The notes: generated from the letters alone by a model not told the origin. A stretch of 64,000 nt of DNA from Eutreptiella sp. 'Long Island Sound 2002' (GCA_964036045.1 OZ038386.1:19368225-19432224), one strand, 5' to 3'. Counted from the first letter of the stretch, positions 51,625-60,994 are shown. Numbers and translations are program-made.

Positions 51625-52590
51625 ATGAAAGCATTACTGCTGTTGTTATTTTGGTTGTGGTTGACTCCACAAGCATGGGGAGGGGGATCCAAAAAGGACC
51701 CCCCATACTTCAGTAACTACAATATGGATTTCATCAAGAACACGCAGACCCATTGGGGAAGGATGGTGACAACCTGTGCCAATGGCAAGCCTGCCTTTTT
51801 TGTGTGGGATCCCTTGACACAATACAAGTTTCACTTGTCTTGCTCATGTGGAAAACCTTTGCGTGTCCATAAGTGGCACCAAAGGATTGCATGCCTCTTA
51901 GAGGAGAATTGCATTCTTCTCATGAGAGGCTATGCATGTCGGCATAAGATCAAGGGTGAAGAGGTAGGTTGTGGTAAAATATATCATTCTTGGGATATAA
52001 CTAGTCAATTGACACCCAAGCTACAAAGGGCATTCCCTTTTATATTATTTCAAAAAAGTGCTTTGCACAAGCAAGTCCTTCGACTTGTCTTGACAGAACT
52101 TTCAAAGGGTGTAAGCATGTGTGCAACAGCAGAACAAATGGCTTCTTTGTACGAAGGGAGGTACAATGAAGTAGTTCATCATGCTGAGAGGTATTTTCCA
52201 TCATCAGATTGGGGTGCACCTCCGAGTGAGTTTTTGTTGATAGCAATGATTGCCAAAGAGGCTGCTCGGGGAAAGGATTTCTATGATGCTTGCCTCAAGT
52301 CTCTTGGGGCACATAAACTATCAGCCGACCACACATTCAAAATTGCCAAGAAGTGTACGGTCAAAGTGGACCATCACTTTGAAAAACTTTTCGACAGTGC
52401 ATACTTTGTTCTCAATGAGCTAGGCATGGTCTTGGCTTGGAGATTCCTCGAGGATGCCTCCATTCCGGCTGACATCCTTGAGGAGATAGCTCAACGCTCA
52501 ACACTCATAGCTCAACACTGCCTCTGCTACCTATATGGAAGCAGTGTTAACCTACCTCATTCATTTATTCAATGTGAAGAAGTTCACTAA
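51625..52590 (+). CDS. DUF6729-type transposase-like protein, N-terminal half
   Basis: 321 codons from ATG. After a hydrophobic start (MKALLLLLFWLWLTPQAWG) comes GGGSKKDPPYFSNYNMDF, then a Cys/His-rich region (FHLSCSCGKPLRVHKWHQR, YACRHKIKG, VGCGKIYHSWD) like the zinc-binding DUF6729 domain of large algal and fungal transposon proteins. SADHTFKIAKKC near residue 243 looks like the first catalytic Asp strand of a DDE transposase. The second Asp and the Glu cannot be found: sequence after IPADILEEIAQRS runs out and the next ORF starts in another frame at 52535. The copy is probably internally deleted. A pyrimidine tract and ATCACAG at 51609-51615 upstream could be a splice acceptor. Confidence 0.6.
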   Translation: MKALLLLLFWLWLTPQAWGGGSKKDPPYFSNYNMDFIKNTQTHWGRMVTTCANGKPAFFVWDPLTQYKFHLSCSCGKPLRVHKWHQRIACLLEENCILLMRGYACRHKIKGEEVGCGKIYHSWDITSQLTPKLQRAFPFILFQKSALHKQVLRLVLTELSKGVSMCATAEQMASLYEGRYNEVVHHAERYFPSSDWGAPPSEFLLIAMIAKEAARGKDFYDACLKSLGAHKLSADHTFKIAKKCTVKVDHHFEKLFDSAYFVLNELGMVLAWRFLEDASIPADILEEIAQRSTLIAQHCLCYLYGSSVNLPHSFIQCEEVH

Positions 52591-53575
52591 AGCATGGGCA
52601 AACCCGCAGAAGTCGGGACTCACCCACGATCATCTCCGAAAGATAGCGCCCCTTTTTGCTGCGTGTTTGGAATGCAACATGCCAATTCCAACACGATATG
52701 AAGAGGCCTTAACTATTCACTCCATGTGGAAGTCAACTAACCCTATGGCCAAAGAATTTCCCAAGACATGTGACACAAGATTTGGGTTGCCTACTAGACA
52801 ATTGCCACCCGGGTTGTCAGAGGAGGCATTAAAGGATGTTGATGAGGGTGATAGTGAAGAGATTGATAAGGATTTAGAGACCGTTGCGGGTAAGATTTGG
52901 GATTGGTTGGAGGATGTTGAGAACCAATGTGATGAGGGTCCATCGTTTGATGAGGATGCAACTGCAGAAGAGGTCGCGGATTGGTGGGAGAAGTGGACGG
53001 GGGTTCGTTCTCACATAGCTCGCGAGTTCCGGGTGAATTCCTTATTTGATGAGCCTGCTACCAATGCGCATGGCCGACCAAAATGGTACCTCCCACAAAG
53101 TTCCGAACAGTTGCCATTGCTCACTGACCTTGCCCACAATGGGTTGCGCCAAATGCCCATTGAAGGCGATGGGAATTGCGCTTTTCGTGCCCTTGCCCAT
53201 TTCTTACCACATGATCATGCTACCCTCCGGCGCCTTGTGGTGGACGAATTGTTTGAAAAAAGGGGGGAGTATGAACCTTTTTACACGGGTGACAATTGGG
53301 AAGGTGCTGTTGAGGAGCTGCGTGCCGATGGTTTTTGGCATAATGATGTAGCCGATTTGGTGATGCTTGCAGCCGCAACCCTCTTTCAAAGGCCCCTTAT
53401 GATATTCACTGCCAACATGGGTGCAATACTGGCCACACCATTGTATGCCACGGGGCGGGAGGTTGAGGGGGACCCATTGCTTCTTACCTTCTACAGGGCA
53501 CACTACAATGTCGCTGTACGCGACAATGACCCATCACGGCACATGTACCAAGATAAAGGGTTGCATGTACTTTAA
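52535..53575 (+). CDS. OTU-family cysteine protease-like protein
   Basis: 346 codons from ATG, overlapping the previous ORF by 56 bases in another frame. The first 200 residues continue a transposon-like region (THDHLRKIAPLFAACLECNM) and an acidic stretch (DEGDSEEIDKDLE). The OTU domain starts near residue 205: MPIEGDGNCAFRALAHFL gives the catalytic Asp and Cys (Cys 215), and LLTFYRAHYNVAV gives the catalytic His (His 323). OTU enzymes cleave ubiquitin-type linkages, and such domains are carried by several large eukaryotic transposon families. The DUF6729 ORF before it and the SANT ORF 41 bases after it suggest one transposon cassette, possibly one spliced gene. Confidence 0.8.
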   Translation: MEAVLTYLIHLFNVKKFTKAWANPQKSGLTHDHLRKIAPLFAACLECNMPIPTRYEEALTIHSMWKSTNPMAKEFPKTCDTRFGLPTRQLPPGLSEEALKDVDEGDSEEIDKDLETVAGKIWDWLEDVENQCDEGPSFDEDATAEEVADWWEKWTGVRSHIAREFRVNSLFDEPATNAHGRPKWYLPQSSEQLPLLTDLAHNGLRQMPIEGDGNCAFRALAHFLPHDHATLRRLVVDELFEKRGEYEPFYTGDNWEGAVEELRADGFWHNDVADLVMLAAATLFQRPLMIFTANMGAILATPLYATGREVEGDPLLLTFYRAHYNVAVRDNDPSRHMYQDKGLHVL

Positions 53576-53616
53576 GGCCTTCATCTAGGACTACCACGGC
53601 AACAGCACTAGAACAG

Positions 53617-54258
53617 TTGGTGGTGCCTTTTAAAAAGAGAAAGTACACATCCGATGAGGAGGATCTACTCAAAATTCTGTTGCCGCGGTATCGTAGTGAC
53701 TTTAAGGGGTTGGCGGATGCATGGGAGCGGGTATTCATGGCTCGGGGGGAGTTTGAGGGGGTAGTGTACAACATTGACCGCCGCTCACTTGCCCAATTGA
53801 AATCAAAGGCCCAACACATTGCAGGTGCGGAAACCAAATCTCAAAAGGCGGTGACACGGTCTGACACAACCACACAGCAGGCAGCCCAGCAACCCTCACA
53901 ACGGGCGTCACAAGCGCCCCACTCACCTCCACCATCACAACCACCACCTTCACCAGCCCGAACCACCACGGAAACAGACTCTCAGTGCCCATCTGATGTT
54001 ACCCCAATCCCTTCCCAAGCTCCGGCCCCTCTGCAACCCCCTGCACCCACCTTGGCACCCACCCCAGCCCCTCATCCGGCGCCCGCTCTTGCTCCTGTCT
54101 CTCCCAATGGAATGGTTGCGTTGCAACAGGCAACAATGGCGCTTCAAGCATATCAACACCCGGCACGACTAGGTCAGCTGTCTCCGCAACAATGGGTGCA
54201 ATACCACCAATTGTTCGGTCAAGTGCAAGCAATGGCGAATTCGTTGGGCAATGCGTGA
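53617..54258 (+). CDS. SANT/Myb-like transposon protein
   Basis: 213 codons. The frame has no ATG before the domain and would start at a TTG, so it is probably an exon or a 5'-truncated gene. KRKYTSDEEDLLKILLPRY, FKGLADAWERVFMARG and YNIDRRSLAQLKSKAQHI form a three-helix SANT/Myb-like fold. A long Pro/Ala/Gln-rich linker and a C-terminal helix with GQLSPQQWVQYHQLFGQ follow. It is homologous to the reverse-strand gene at 18888-19662. Likely role: DNA binding for the transposon at 51625-54258. Downstream lies satellite DNA. Confidence 0.7.
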   Translation: MVVPFKKRKYTSDEEDLLKILLPRYRSDFKGLADAWERVFMARGEFEGVVYNIDRRSLAQLKSKAQHIAGAETKSQKAVTRSDTTTQQAAQQPSQRASQAPHSPPPSQPPPSPARTTTETDSQCPSDVTPIPSQAPAPLQPPAPTLAPTPAPHPAPALAPVSPNGMVALQQATMALQAYQHPARLGQLSPQQWVQYHQLFGQVQAMANSLGNA

Positions 54259-54299
54259 CCTATTTGGACCAAGTGTGCCCTCGGTGAATGTACCATAGT

Positions 54300-55332
54300 G
54301 CATCAACCCCCAATCCCCCCCCCAAAAAACAGGAGTATGCGCCATAATAGGGTTACCGAATTTTCGGAGTGACCCCTCCCCAAAGGTGTTCCCGGAGCGC
54401 AAAACCTCGGTCAAATTGACCATACAGGCATAGTCTTTTGAAAACTAGACACTTTTGGGCATCTTTGGAAAAAAAAAGCGCCCAAATCCGAGCCGGTGGC
54501 GCCAAGTTACCCCCCGGGGACTTTGAAAAGCGTAGGTATGCGCAGTACTAGGGTTATGCCATTTTCGGAGTGACCCCTCCACAAAGGCGGTCCCGGAGCG
54601 CCAAAAAGCGGTCAAATTGACCCATACGGGCATAGTTTTTCGAAAACTAGACACTTTTCCGCATCTTTTGACCAAAAAAGCGCCCAAATCCGAGCCGGTG
54701 GCGCCAAGTTACCCCCTGGAGACTTTGAAAAGCGTGGGTGCGAAAAGTAGTAGGGTTATGCAATTTTCGGAGTGACCCCTCCCCAAAGGCGGTCCCGAAG
54801 CGCCAAAAAGCGGTCAAATTGACCCATACAAGCATGGTCTTTCGGAAACTAGACACTTTTCCGCATCTTTTGACCCAAAAAGCGCCCAAATCCGAGCCGG
54901 TGGCGCCAAGTTACCCCCTGGGGACTTTAAACAAACTGCTTAAAAAATCAGACACTTTTTGTCAATTTTTTGGTGAACTCCGGGTAAAGGCGGCCCAAGG
55001 GCGCAAAACCTCGGTCGAATTGACCCATACGGGCATGATTATTCGAAAACTAGACACTTTTCCGCATCTTTTGACCCAAAAAGCGCCCAAATATGAGCCA
55101 GTGGCGCCAAGTTACCCCCTGGGGACTTTAAACAACCTGCTTAAAAAATAAGACACTTTTTGTCAATTTTTTGCTGAATTCCGGGTAAAGGCGGTCCAAG
55201 GGCGCAAAACCTCGGTCAAATTGACCCATACGGGCATAGTTATTCGAAAACCAGACACTTTTCCGCATCTTTTGACCCAAAAAGCGCCCAAATCCGAGCC
55301 GGTGGCGCCAAGTTACCCCCCATGGACTTTTG
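54300..55332. repeat. Satellite, five monomers of 201-202 bp
   Basis: GCGCCAAGTTACCCC occurs at 54499, 54701, 54903, 55104 and 55305, spacing 202, 202, 201 and 201. Each monomer also has CGGTCAAATTGACC (palindromic core GGTCAATTTGACC-like), ACTAGACACTTTT and CATCTTTTGACC. The last two monomers differ in the segment AAACTGCTTAAAAAATCAGA. Short frames across it are shadows. Confidence 0.95.
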
Positions 55333-55574
55333 GAGACCTGGTTGGTGCACTATGGTACTAAAACACCAAAAACACACAAAAACCATCACTTTGACCCATG
55401 TGCATGTCCTATGACCATCCGAAACCTATCCGTATGCATGCATTGACCTTATTCAACGACATGAGGCACCCCAAGCTGCCACAAAGGCCCCGGGGCTCGC
55501 CCGGGCCCTTCACTTTTTTTAAAAATTTCGAACATACGAAGACGGATCAATATACCCGCTTGCCGATGACAATA

Positions 55575-55650
55575 TTTTTTGCGCTGTCCGAGTTGGTCGT
55601 GCGCAAGGCGCCGGCGCCAGATGCGCCGGTTCGAACCCCTGCTCAGAACT
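55575..55650 (+). tRNA. tRNA-derived fragment, Leu/Ser-like, probably a pseudogene or SINE head
   Basis: TGTCCGAGTTGGTCG resembles an A box of type II tRNAs and GGTTCGAACCCCTGC is a good B box, about 45 bases apart. Acceptor ends do not pair well (TGCGCTG against CAGAACT). No intact cloverleaf could be drawn, so a SINE head or pseudogene is more likely than a working tRNA. Confidence 0.4.
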
Positions 55651-55694
55651 GGCCTGCGCCGCGCCGCCGCCTGGCGGCAATTCTCTGCCGCGCC

Positions 55695-55770
55695 AATTTG
55701 TGTCACCAGACCTTTCTGGGAATTTTGTGTCACCAGGAATTTTTTTCTGGACGATCTGTGTCACCAGAGT
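55695..55770. repeat. Three copies of TGTGTCACCAG
   Basis: TGTGTCACCAG at about 55699, 55727 and 55758, separated by about 28-31 bases with related TTTCTGG flanks. The following 55775-56000 has an open frame (LSDHLVPDIFWGDLETNDRL) with gene-like composition but no recognisable motif. Confidence 0.6.
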
Positions 55771-56020
55771 GGCAGCCTTACCGCCATTGCTATTGCACAA
55801 CGTACTTCACTGGCCGCGAATGGAATGAAGTATCTTTCAGATCATTTGGTTCCAGATATCTTTTGGGGCGATCTCGAAACCAATGACCGATTGCCACAAC
55901 CTGATGACCTCAATGCATACCTTTTTTCAAGAAGGGGCAGCTATCCTAGTGTAATTGGGTGCAGTCCAGCGCAGTACGGTGCAGTGCCGTATGATTTCAC
56001 CCCTAAAAGTGTTAGCTAGG

Positions 56021-56176
56021 GGCGAGATTTCAGGACGATAATCGTTACCTCCGTCTCGCGGGAGAGGTAACGATTATCGTCCTGAAATCTGGAGGGACCA
56101 ATCCAGAGGTAACGATTATCGTCCTGAAATCTGGGGGAACCAAGCTAGAGGTAACGATTATCGTCCTAAAATCTCG
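56021..56176. repeat. Left iteron cluster of element 1 (four copies)
   Basis: Copies near 56025 (inverted), 56071, 56108 and 56150; the last has CCTAAAAT in place of CCTGAAAT. Copies one and two face each other around CGTCTCGCGG and can form a hairpin. Bases 56177-56514 lead up to the gene and show nothing further. Confidence 0.9.
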
Positions 56177-56587
56177 GCCAACCGCCAAAGCACCCGGGGT
56201 TGTGACCAATCAATAAAACCGGCTTTTTGAGCCGGTTCCAATGAGCCTATTGGGTAAAATTTTCAATTTTCAACCGAAAAAACCGTTTTGGTAACCGAAA
56301 GTAACCGCGGTTGTCAATGAGGACATCGTCATGACAAGAGTAACAAATGACAAAATGCCGTATTTGCGTACAACAAGAAAAATTGGTTGCAAAAACAACC
56401 TCGCATCATCTTCTGGTGGTTTCTAATCATTTCCACAACAATTTTCGTCAAATTTGAGGCAAATTACTCGGCAAAACCCATATCTCCTCAATTTGTAGAC
56501 AATTTGTAGACATCATGTCCAAAAGGATGGAAAACATGTTTGATGCTGGGTTGCCACCACCATTGACACCTGTGTGAGCAGCTGTTC

Positions 56588-57088
56588 TTGTGCACCGTTT
56601 CTCGCCGTGCTTGCCACTCCCCTAACAAGGGTAGTGCGGCCTCTGATGCTTTGTCTATTGCTGAATCCGTGGATCTCCTTGTTAATGACGTTGTGGTGGT
56701 GTCTTGTGATTCAGAGTGGGACTATGATGAGCACCCATTGACACAGGTCTCACTCAAAAGGTCCTTTGCTGAGGCTAGAGAAAGCTATCGTACAGCAGCT
56801 TGGGCAGCACCCACAGCACCTGCAGATTCCCCTGTGAATCAGGACTTGTCCAATACTCCTCAACCATTTAGGAAGATGCGCCGACCGTGGTTTCCTCCTC
56901 GGACTGCGCCTCGCGAGAACATTTGCTACAAGTGTTCTACGGAAATTTTTGTTTTGCGGCCATTGCGTGGTGGTAACCGTGTTCAATGCAATGCTTGCAA
57001 TGCCCCTTTTCATGAGAAATGCTTCCATAGCTCTACTGTGAAGCCGGAGGATGGGGTGGGCCCTTGTTGTCTTGAGGCCAAGGAGTAG
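56588..57088 (+). CDS. PHD-like zinc finger protein of element 1
   Basis: 166 codons. A short upstream start at 56515 (MSKRMENMFDAGLPPPLTPV, stop 56575) resembles the start of the homologue at 60037 and is probably its first exon or a frameshifted N-terminus. The frame has an acidic part (SCDSEWDYDEHPLTQVSLK), a conserved ESYRTAAWAAP segment, and a C-terminal finger from Cys 113: C-x2-C-x17-C-x2-C-x4-H-x2-C, ending CC instead of C-x2-C. PHD fingers usually read histone H3 tails. No catalytic domain is present. It aligns with the element 2 protein through TQxSxK, YRxAAxAAP, PxPF and CYxC, with the same 17-residue spacing in the finger. Confidence 0.7.
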   Translation: MCTVSRRACHSPNKGSAASDALSIAESVDLLVNDVVVVSCDSEWDYDEHPLTQVSLKRSFAEARESYRTAAWAAPTAPADSPVNQDLSNTPQPFRKMRRPWFPPRTAPRENICYKCSTEIFVLRPLRGGNRVQCNACNAPFHEKCFHSSTVKPEDGVGPCCLEAKE

Positions 57089-57304
57089 GCCTATCTATCT
57101 ATCGATCTATCGCTAAATTTCAACTAACATGTGTATTGTTGCATGCTAACCCTCAAGAACCCAAACCTCACAACTAATGTGTACAGTGGGACTTTTTTTT
57201 CTCGTATGGGTTTTTTTCCATGCCCTATGTGGTTCTCAAGCTTTCACTCCCTTTGCTTTGCCTTGCACATGCTTCAGGAGGGATGGGGCATGTGGCGCTC
57301 ATAT

Positions 57305-57354
57305 GGAGGTAACGATTATCGTCCTGAAATCTCGCCCCTCTACCTAACACTTTT
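57305..57354. repeat. Right inverted repeat of element 1
   Basis: Reverse complement of 56005-56052 with one substitution and a two-base difference. It contains the fifth iteron copy. Confidence 0.9.
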
Positions 57355-57357
57355 AAG

Positions 57358-57461
57358 TAATCGTTAGTAGGTAACGATTATCGTCCTGAAATCTCGGCCC
57401 GTTCGCTTCGCTCCTACAGGGCCGAGATTTCAGGACGATAATCGTTACCTACTAACGATTA
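57358..57461. repeat. 43 bp perfect hairpin at the right end of element 1
   Basis: Arms 57358-57400 and 57419-57461 are exact reverse complements, loop 18 bases (GTTCGCTTCGCTCCTACA). Each arm contains one iteron. It is directly adjacent to the right inverted repeat. Confidence 0.95.
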
Positions 57462-57488
57462 TGTAATAAAATACTCAAAATGTACATG

Positions 57489-57922
57489 CTTGCACAGCCC
57501 TCATTCGGACCGGCTCGCACAGGTGCGAACGCCGGCCCTCACTCGGACGGTGCAAGTTTCTTTTGTCTTTTGTCTTTTGTTTTTTAAGTGGAGTGGTCGG
57601 GTGAAGCTATGGTACCCGGCGCCTTGGGTTGGCAACACCAATGTGCCACACTCTGCTGAGCGTAAGGGGGAGCTTGCTTGTGTTTCGCGATTCCTGACAT
57701 ATGTTATGGCCTCGTCCCGCATGGGTGACCATCGGAGGACCCATAAAGGGCAGGCGAATGAGATATGTGCCCGTGGGGTGCGGATTTTTTGCCGCTGCAT
57801 GCGACCCCCAAAGTCGTGATGTTAGCGGGTTGGGCTTTGTCACGGTGGCATCACGAACGGGCTCCCAACCTCTCGCTATACTCTTGGTTGAAAGTAGAGT
57901 GCACATAGTGCCGTAAACTAAA
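57489..57922. repeat. 434 bp direct repeat, copy 1
   Basis: Matches 58242-58675 (offset 753) with one difference noted (CCATCGGAGG against CCATGGGAGG). It begins with a hairpin whose ends CTTGCAC/GTGCAAG and inner TCGCAC/GTGCGA pair. The 109-codon frame across it is not accepted as a gene. Confidence 0.95.
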
Positions 57923-58241
57923 TTGCGAGATCTGGACGCACAGTCAGTGGCCCAGTAGCTCCGATGTGTGGTGTGTTTCCGACGTGGTGTATTATATTTG
58001 GGTTCCGACAAGAAGAACCCCACTTCAGGAGCTCCAAGATACCCGTAAGCTCTCTCTGAGAGCCGGTTGTGAGGTTTCTTGCTTGGTTTGGAATGATGTT
58101 ATTTGTACGCTAAGAACATGTTCCCTACAGGACAAACACCGTGTGTTCATGCTGTTTCCTGGGAAAGTCTTAGTGGCAAACTAATTTTGTTCATTTCTTG
58201 AATTTCATGAATTTTCCGACCCCCGCCCTTGCGGTGGGGGT

Positions 58242-58675
58242 CTTGCACAGCCCTCATTCGGACCGGCTCGCACAGGTGCGAACGCCGGCCCTCACTCGGA
58301 CGGTGCAAGTTTCTTTTGTCTTTTGTCTTTTGTTTTTTAAGTGGAGTGGTCGGGTGAAGCTATGGTACCCGGCGCCTTGGGTTGGCAACACCAATGTGCC
58401 ACACTCTGCTGAGCGTAAGGGGGAGCTTGCTTGTGTTTCGCGATTCCTGACATATGTTATGGCCTCGTCCCGCATGGGTGACCATGGGAGGACCCATAAA
58501 GGGCAGGCGAATGAGATATGTGCCCGTGGGGTGCGGATTTTTTGCCGCTGCATGCGACCCCCAAAGTCGTGATGTTAGCGGGTTGGGCTTTGTCACGGTG
58601 GCATCACGAACGGGCTCCCAACCTCTCGCTATACTCTTGGTTGAAAGTAGAGTGCACATAGTGCCGTAAACTAAA
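58242..58675. repeat. 434 bp direct repeat, copy 2
   Basis: Preceded by GACCCCCGCC/GGTGGGGGTC, a hairpin that also looks like a purine tract (GCGGTGGGGG). With copy 1 and the 319 bp between them the arrangement resembles a miniature LTR element (TRIM), but no target duplication or primer site was found. Bases 58676-59842 have no supported feature. Confidence 0.95.
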
Positions 58676-59859
58676 CTAAATGTGCTTTTCGAGTATCCAT
58701 TGTTTTGGAGCAAGCCATTCACTTCTTGTGCCAACGCTCGTTTGAGGTATTTCTTCTGTTCCAACGCTTGTCTCAAGTCTATTTCGCGCAAACCATTTCC
58801 ATCCTTTCATGCTTTGCATAATCAGAAGACCACCATAAAAACGTGCCCTCTGATGAGTCCGATGGCTTGAGTCTCGGGTCAATGGGCTTCCGCGTGGTCA
58901 CAACTTGCGCCCGTCCCAGAAATGCCACAGATTGAGTAGAAGGGTATTGGGCGTTGGTGCATTGGTCCGTTTACTTCCGATCTTAATGTTTCTCTACTCA
59001 CTTCGATGCAAACTCATCAATGGTTAAAGTCTACAACTTTTACGTGCCAATGCAGTGACCATGCTAACCATGCTAATCAAGTGTGCTAAAGTACGCGCCA
59101 CCATAATGGTTAGAGGTAGTAAAAGCCAAAACAAATTAGGTGCAATGGAACTTGAACAGCTTGAACAACTTGAATTCATCGTTCTAGTTCATTTCACCAT
59201 GATAACTAGGAATGCACTTTTGAGATGGCTATGCCACTCATGAAGCGCAAACGACCGAAGCAATTCCTAGATTCATGTACCGTGGCCGATCAATACCAGT
59301 CCTCTTTGCTTTTTTTTTTTCATCTAACTACAAAGGAAGTAAAAGGGTTAAGTGATTTGCACTATTGCCCATGTTACATAGTCTTGCATTGTGTCGTGAT
59401 CATTGATATGGTACTTTTGTTTCCAGGCTGTGGAGGACGACGCTCACTTGACGGACTAGCTGCTATTTACGCCAAGCGGATGGTGCACCGTCGTCCTCTC
59501 AACCCCTTAAGCCGAGCCTTATCATGATGATTTTGAATGCACTTGTGCTTAGAATGGTGGAAGTTTTCTCCCGTATGGCAATCCTTGAAGTGGACTAGTT
59601 TGTAGTAAATTGGATGGTTGGATGCCCATGGCTCCTCGGAGGTCACCGATGCCATCCAAGAATTTTTCGTCCCTTTCAAAGTGAGCAAGAGTATGAAAAC
59701 AAAGGAGCGATGTGCTTTCATTTGTGCCACTATTGATTGGTGGAATCCATTTTTGGCTCCCGTTTCCACCACTAGGGATGGCCTCGAAGTTGGGAGTTCA
59801 TTACACTAGCTTTGCTCTACCGTTGCCTAGGACACGCCCAATTATATCCGCTATCGGTC

Positions 59860-59995
59860 TCACAATTTCTTTGCAAAGAAATGCTATCGCCGACCCTCCT
59901 GGCGATAGCATTTCTTTGCAAAGAAACGCTAGGGGGTAGCATTTCTTCGCAAAGAAATGTTAGGCGATAGCATTTCTTCGCAAAGAAATGTTAGT
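59860..59995. repeat. Left iteron cluster of element 2 (four copies)
   Basis: TTTCTTTGCAAAGAAA or TTTCTTCGCAAAGAAA cores near 59866, 59910, 59942 and 59972. Copies one and two face each other around GACCCTCCT. Confidence 0.93.
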
Positions 59996-60036
59996 GTGCA
60001 TTTTGTTCCCTCTGTGTTTACTAGAGTAGCACAACA

Positions 60037-60994
60037 ATGTCCAAGAAAGATTCCAAGGTTTCTGAGGCACAATTGCCCACGCCACCCCGTGTAGAGCAAT
60101 TCATTGGTGTACTTCAAGAATGCAAAGATAAGAAAGAAGACACCAAGGAACCTATCAATAGCAACATGTTTGAGGATGACTCGGATCATGAGGATCAAAT
60201 CGGAAAACCCAAGAACACCAAGAGAACGGAGTTGGTAGCCCTCAATGTAGCCATGGAGTTCCAAGAAGTCTCGGCTAAACCCTCCCCAAACCAGAGATAA
60301 AAGCCGAACCTTGCCCAAAACCACCACAGAACCCTTCACCAATGAAAGTGAAACTTGAGTCTCCCCAAGAGATGGACAATCGTCAAGTAAGTATTTATAC
60401 TATCTCTGATGATGATTTGCTGAGCTCACATTCTTGCGATGTGTTGAATGCTTCTATGGTTTCCTCTAAGCTTTCCTTCGGAGATGAAGCAAATGAGTAT
60501 GAAGAGTTTCCTCCGACTCAATTGATGATGATTTGCTGAGCTCACATTCTTGCGATGTGTTGAATGCTTCTATGGTTTCCTCTAAGCTTTCCTTCGGAGA
60601 TGAAGCAAATGAGTATGAAGAGTTTCCTCCGACTCAATTGTCTGAGAAGGGGGATGTGTTTGCCTCACTTGCAGAAGGTATCAATGAATATCGTGATGCG
60701 GCTTTTGCCGCCCCACCTAGTGAGGAAGGTGCAGCACACAATCAGGTGTTTGAAGACATGCCTAACCCCTTCACAGCAGCAAAGAAGCCTAAAAAGGCCC
60801 CATGTAGACCCAAGGTGGAACCAAGTGTATGCTATATGTGTGATGAGCCGATCCCTAGGAAACGTGACACTATTGCTCTTCAACCGGTGTCATGTGATGC
60901 ATGCCGTGCAACCTACCACCTTCGGTGTGCCAAGTTGACTCGAGTGCCTCGTCATGGGTCATGGATTTGTGAAAGCTGCACCATGACGCCGTAG
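60037..60994 (+). pseudogene. PHD finger protein of element 2, two frame breaks
   Basis: ATG at 60037 (MSKKDSKVSEAQLPTPPRVE) opens a Lys/Glu/Asp-rich N-terminus that stops at 60300. The coding sense continues in another frame (IKAEPCPKPPQNPSPMKVKL) from near 60285, within a CCTCCCC run. A 116 bp tandem duplication (60407-60522 and 60523-60638) then shifts the frame again. The last frame, 60533-60994, carries PPTQLSEKGDVF, EYRDAAFAAP and a canonical PHD finger: C-x2-C-x17-C-x2-C-x4-H-x2-C, ending WICESC. GTAAGT at 60387 could be a splice donor, so part of the break may be an intron. A chromatin-reader role follows from the family. Confidence 0.65.
60407..60638. repeat. 116 bp tandem duplication inside the PHD gene
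   Basis: Two adjacent copies starting TGATGATGATTTGCTGAGCT. 116 is not a multiple of three, so the frame is broken. Confidence 0.95.

Larger units (their letters stand above)
56005..57461 (+). mobile_element. PHD-foldback element 1, 1,457 bp
   Basis: The outer inverted repeats 56005-56052 and 57305-57354 match over nearly 50 bp (AAAAGTGTTAGCTAG, GGGCGAGATTTCAGG). A 27 bp iteron, GAGGTAACGATTATC then GTCCTGAAATCT, occurs seven times. Four are on the left (first inverted to the second, making a hairpin) and three on the right (the last two making a perfect 43 bp hairpin, 57358-57400 with 57419-57461). Inside is one gene for a PHD-like protein. No transposase and no clear target duplication were found. 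Confidence 0.7.

Noticed and set aside
57700-57740. ATGGGTGACC inside the 434 bp repeats, like the C box of 5S rRNA
   Set aside because: Upstream A-box-like sequence is too far away (about 60 bases) and the rest does not match 5S rRNA; probably chance.
58850-58900. CTGATGAG segment resembling a hammerhead ribozyme core
   Set aside because: No GAAA partner and no stem II can be formed after CTGATGAGTCC; only the short core string matches.
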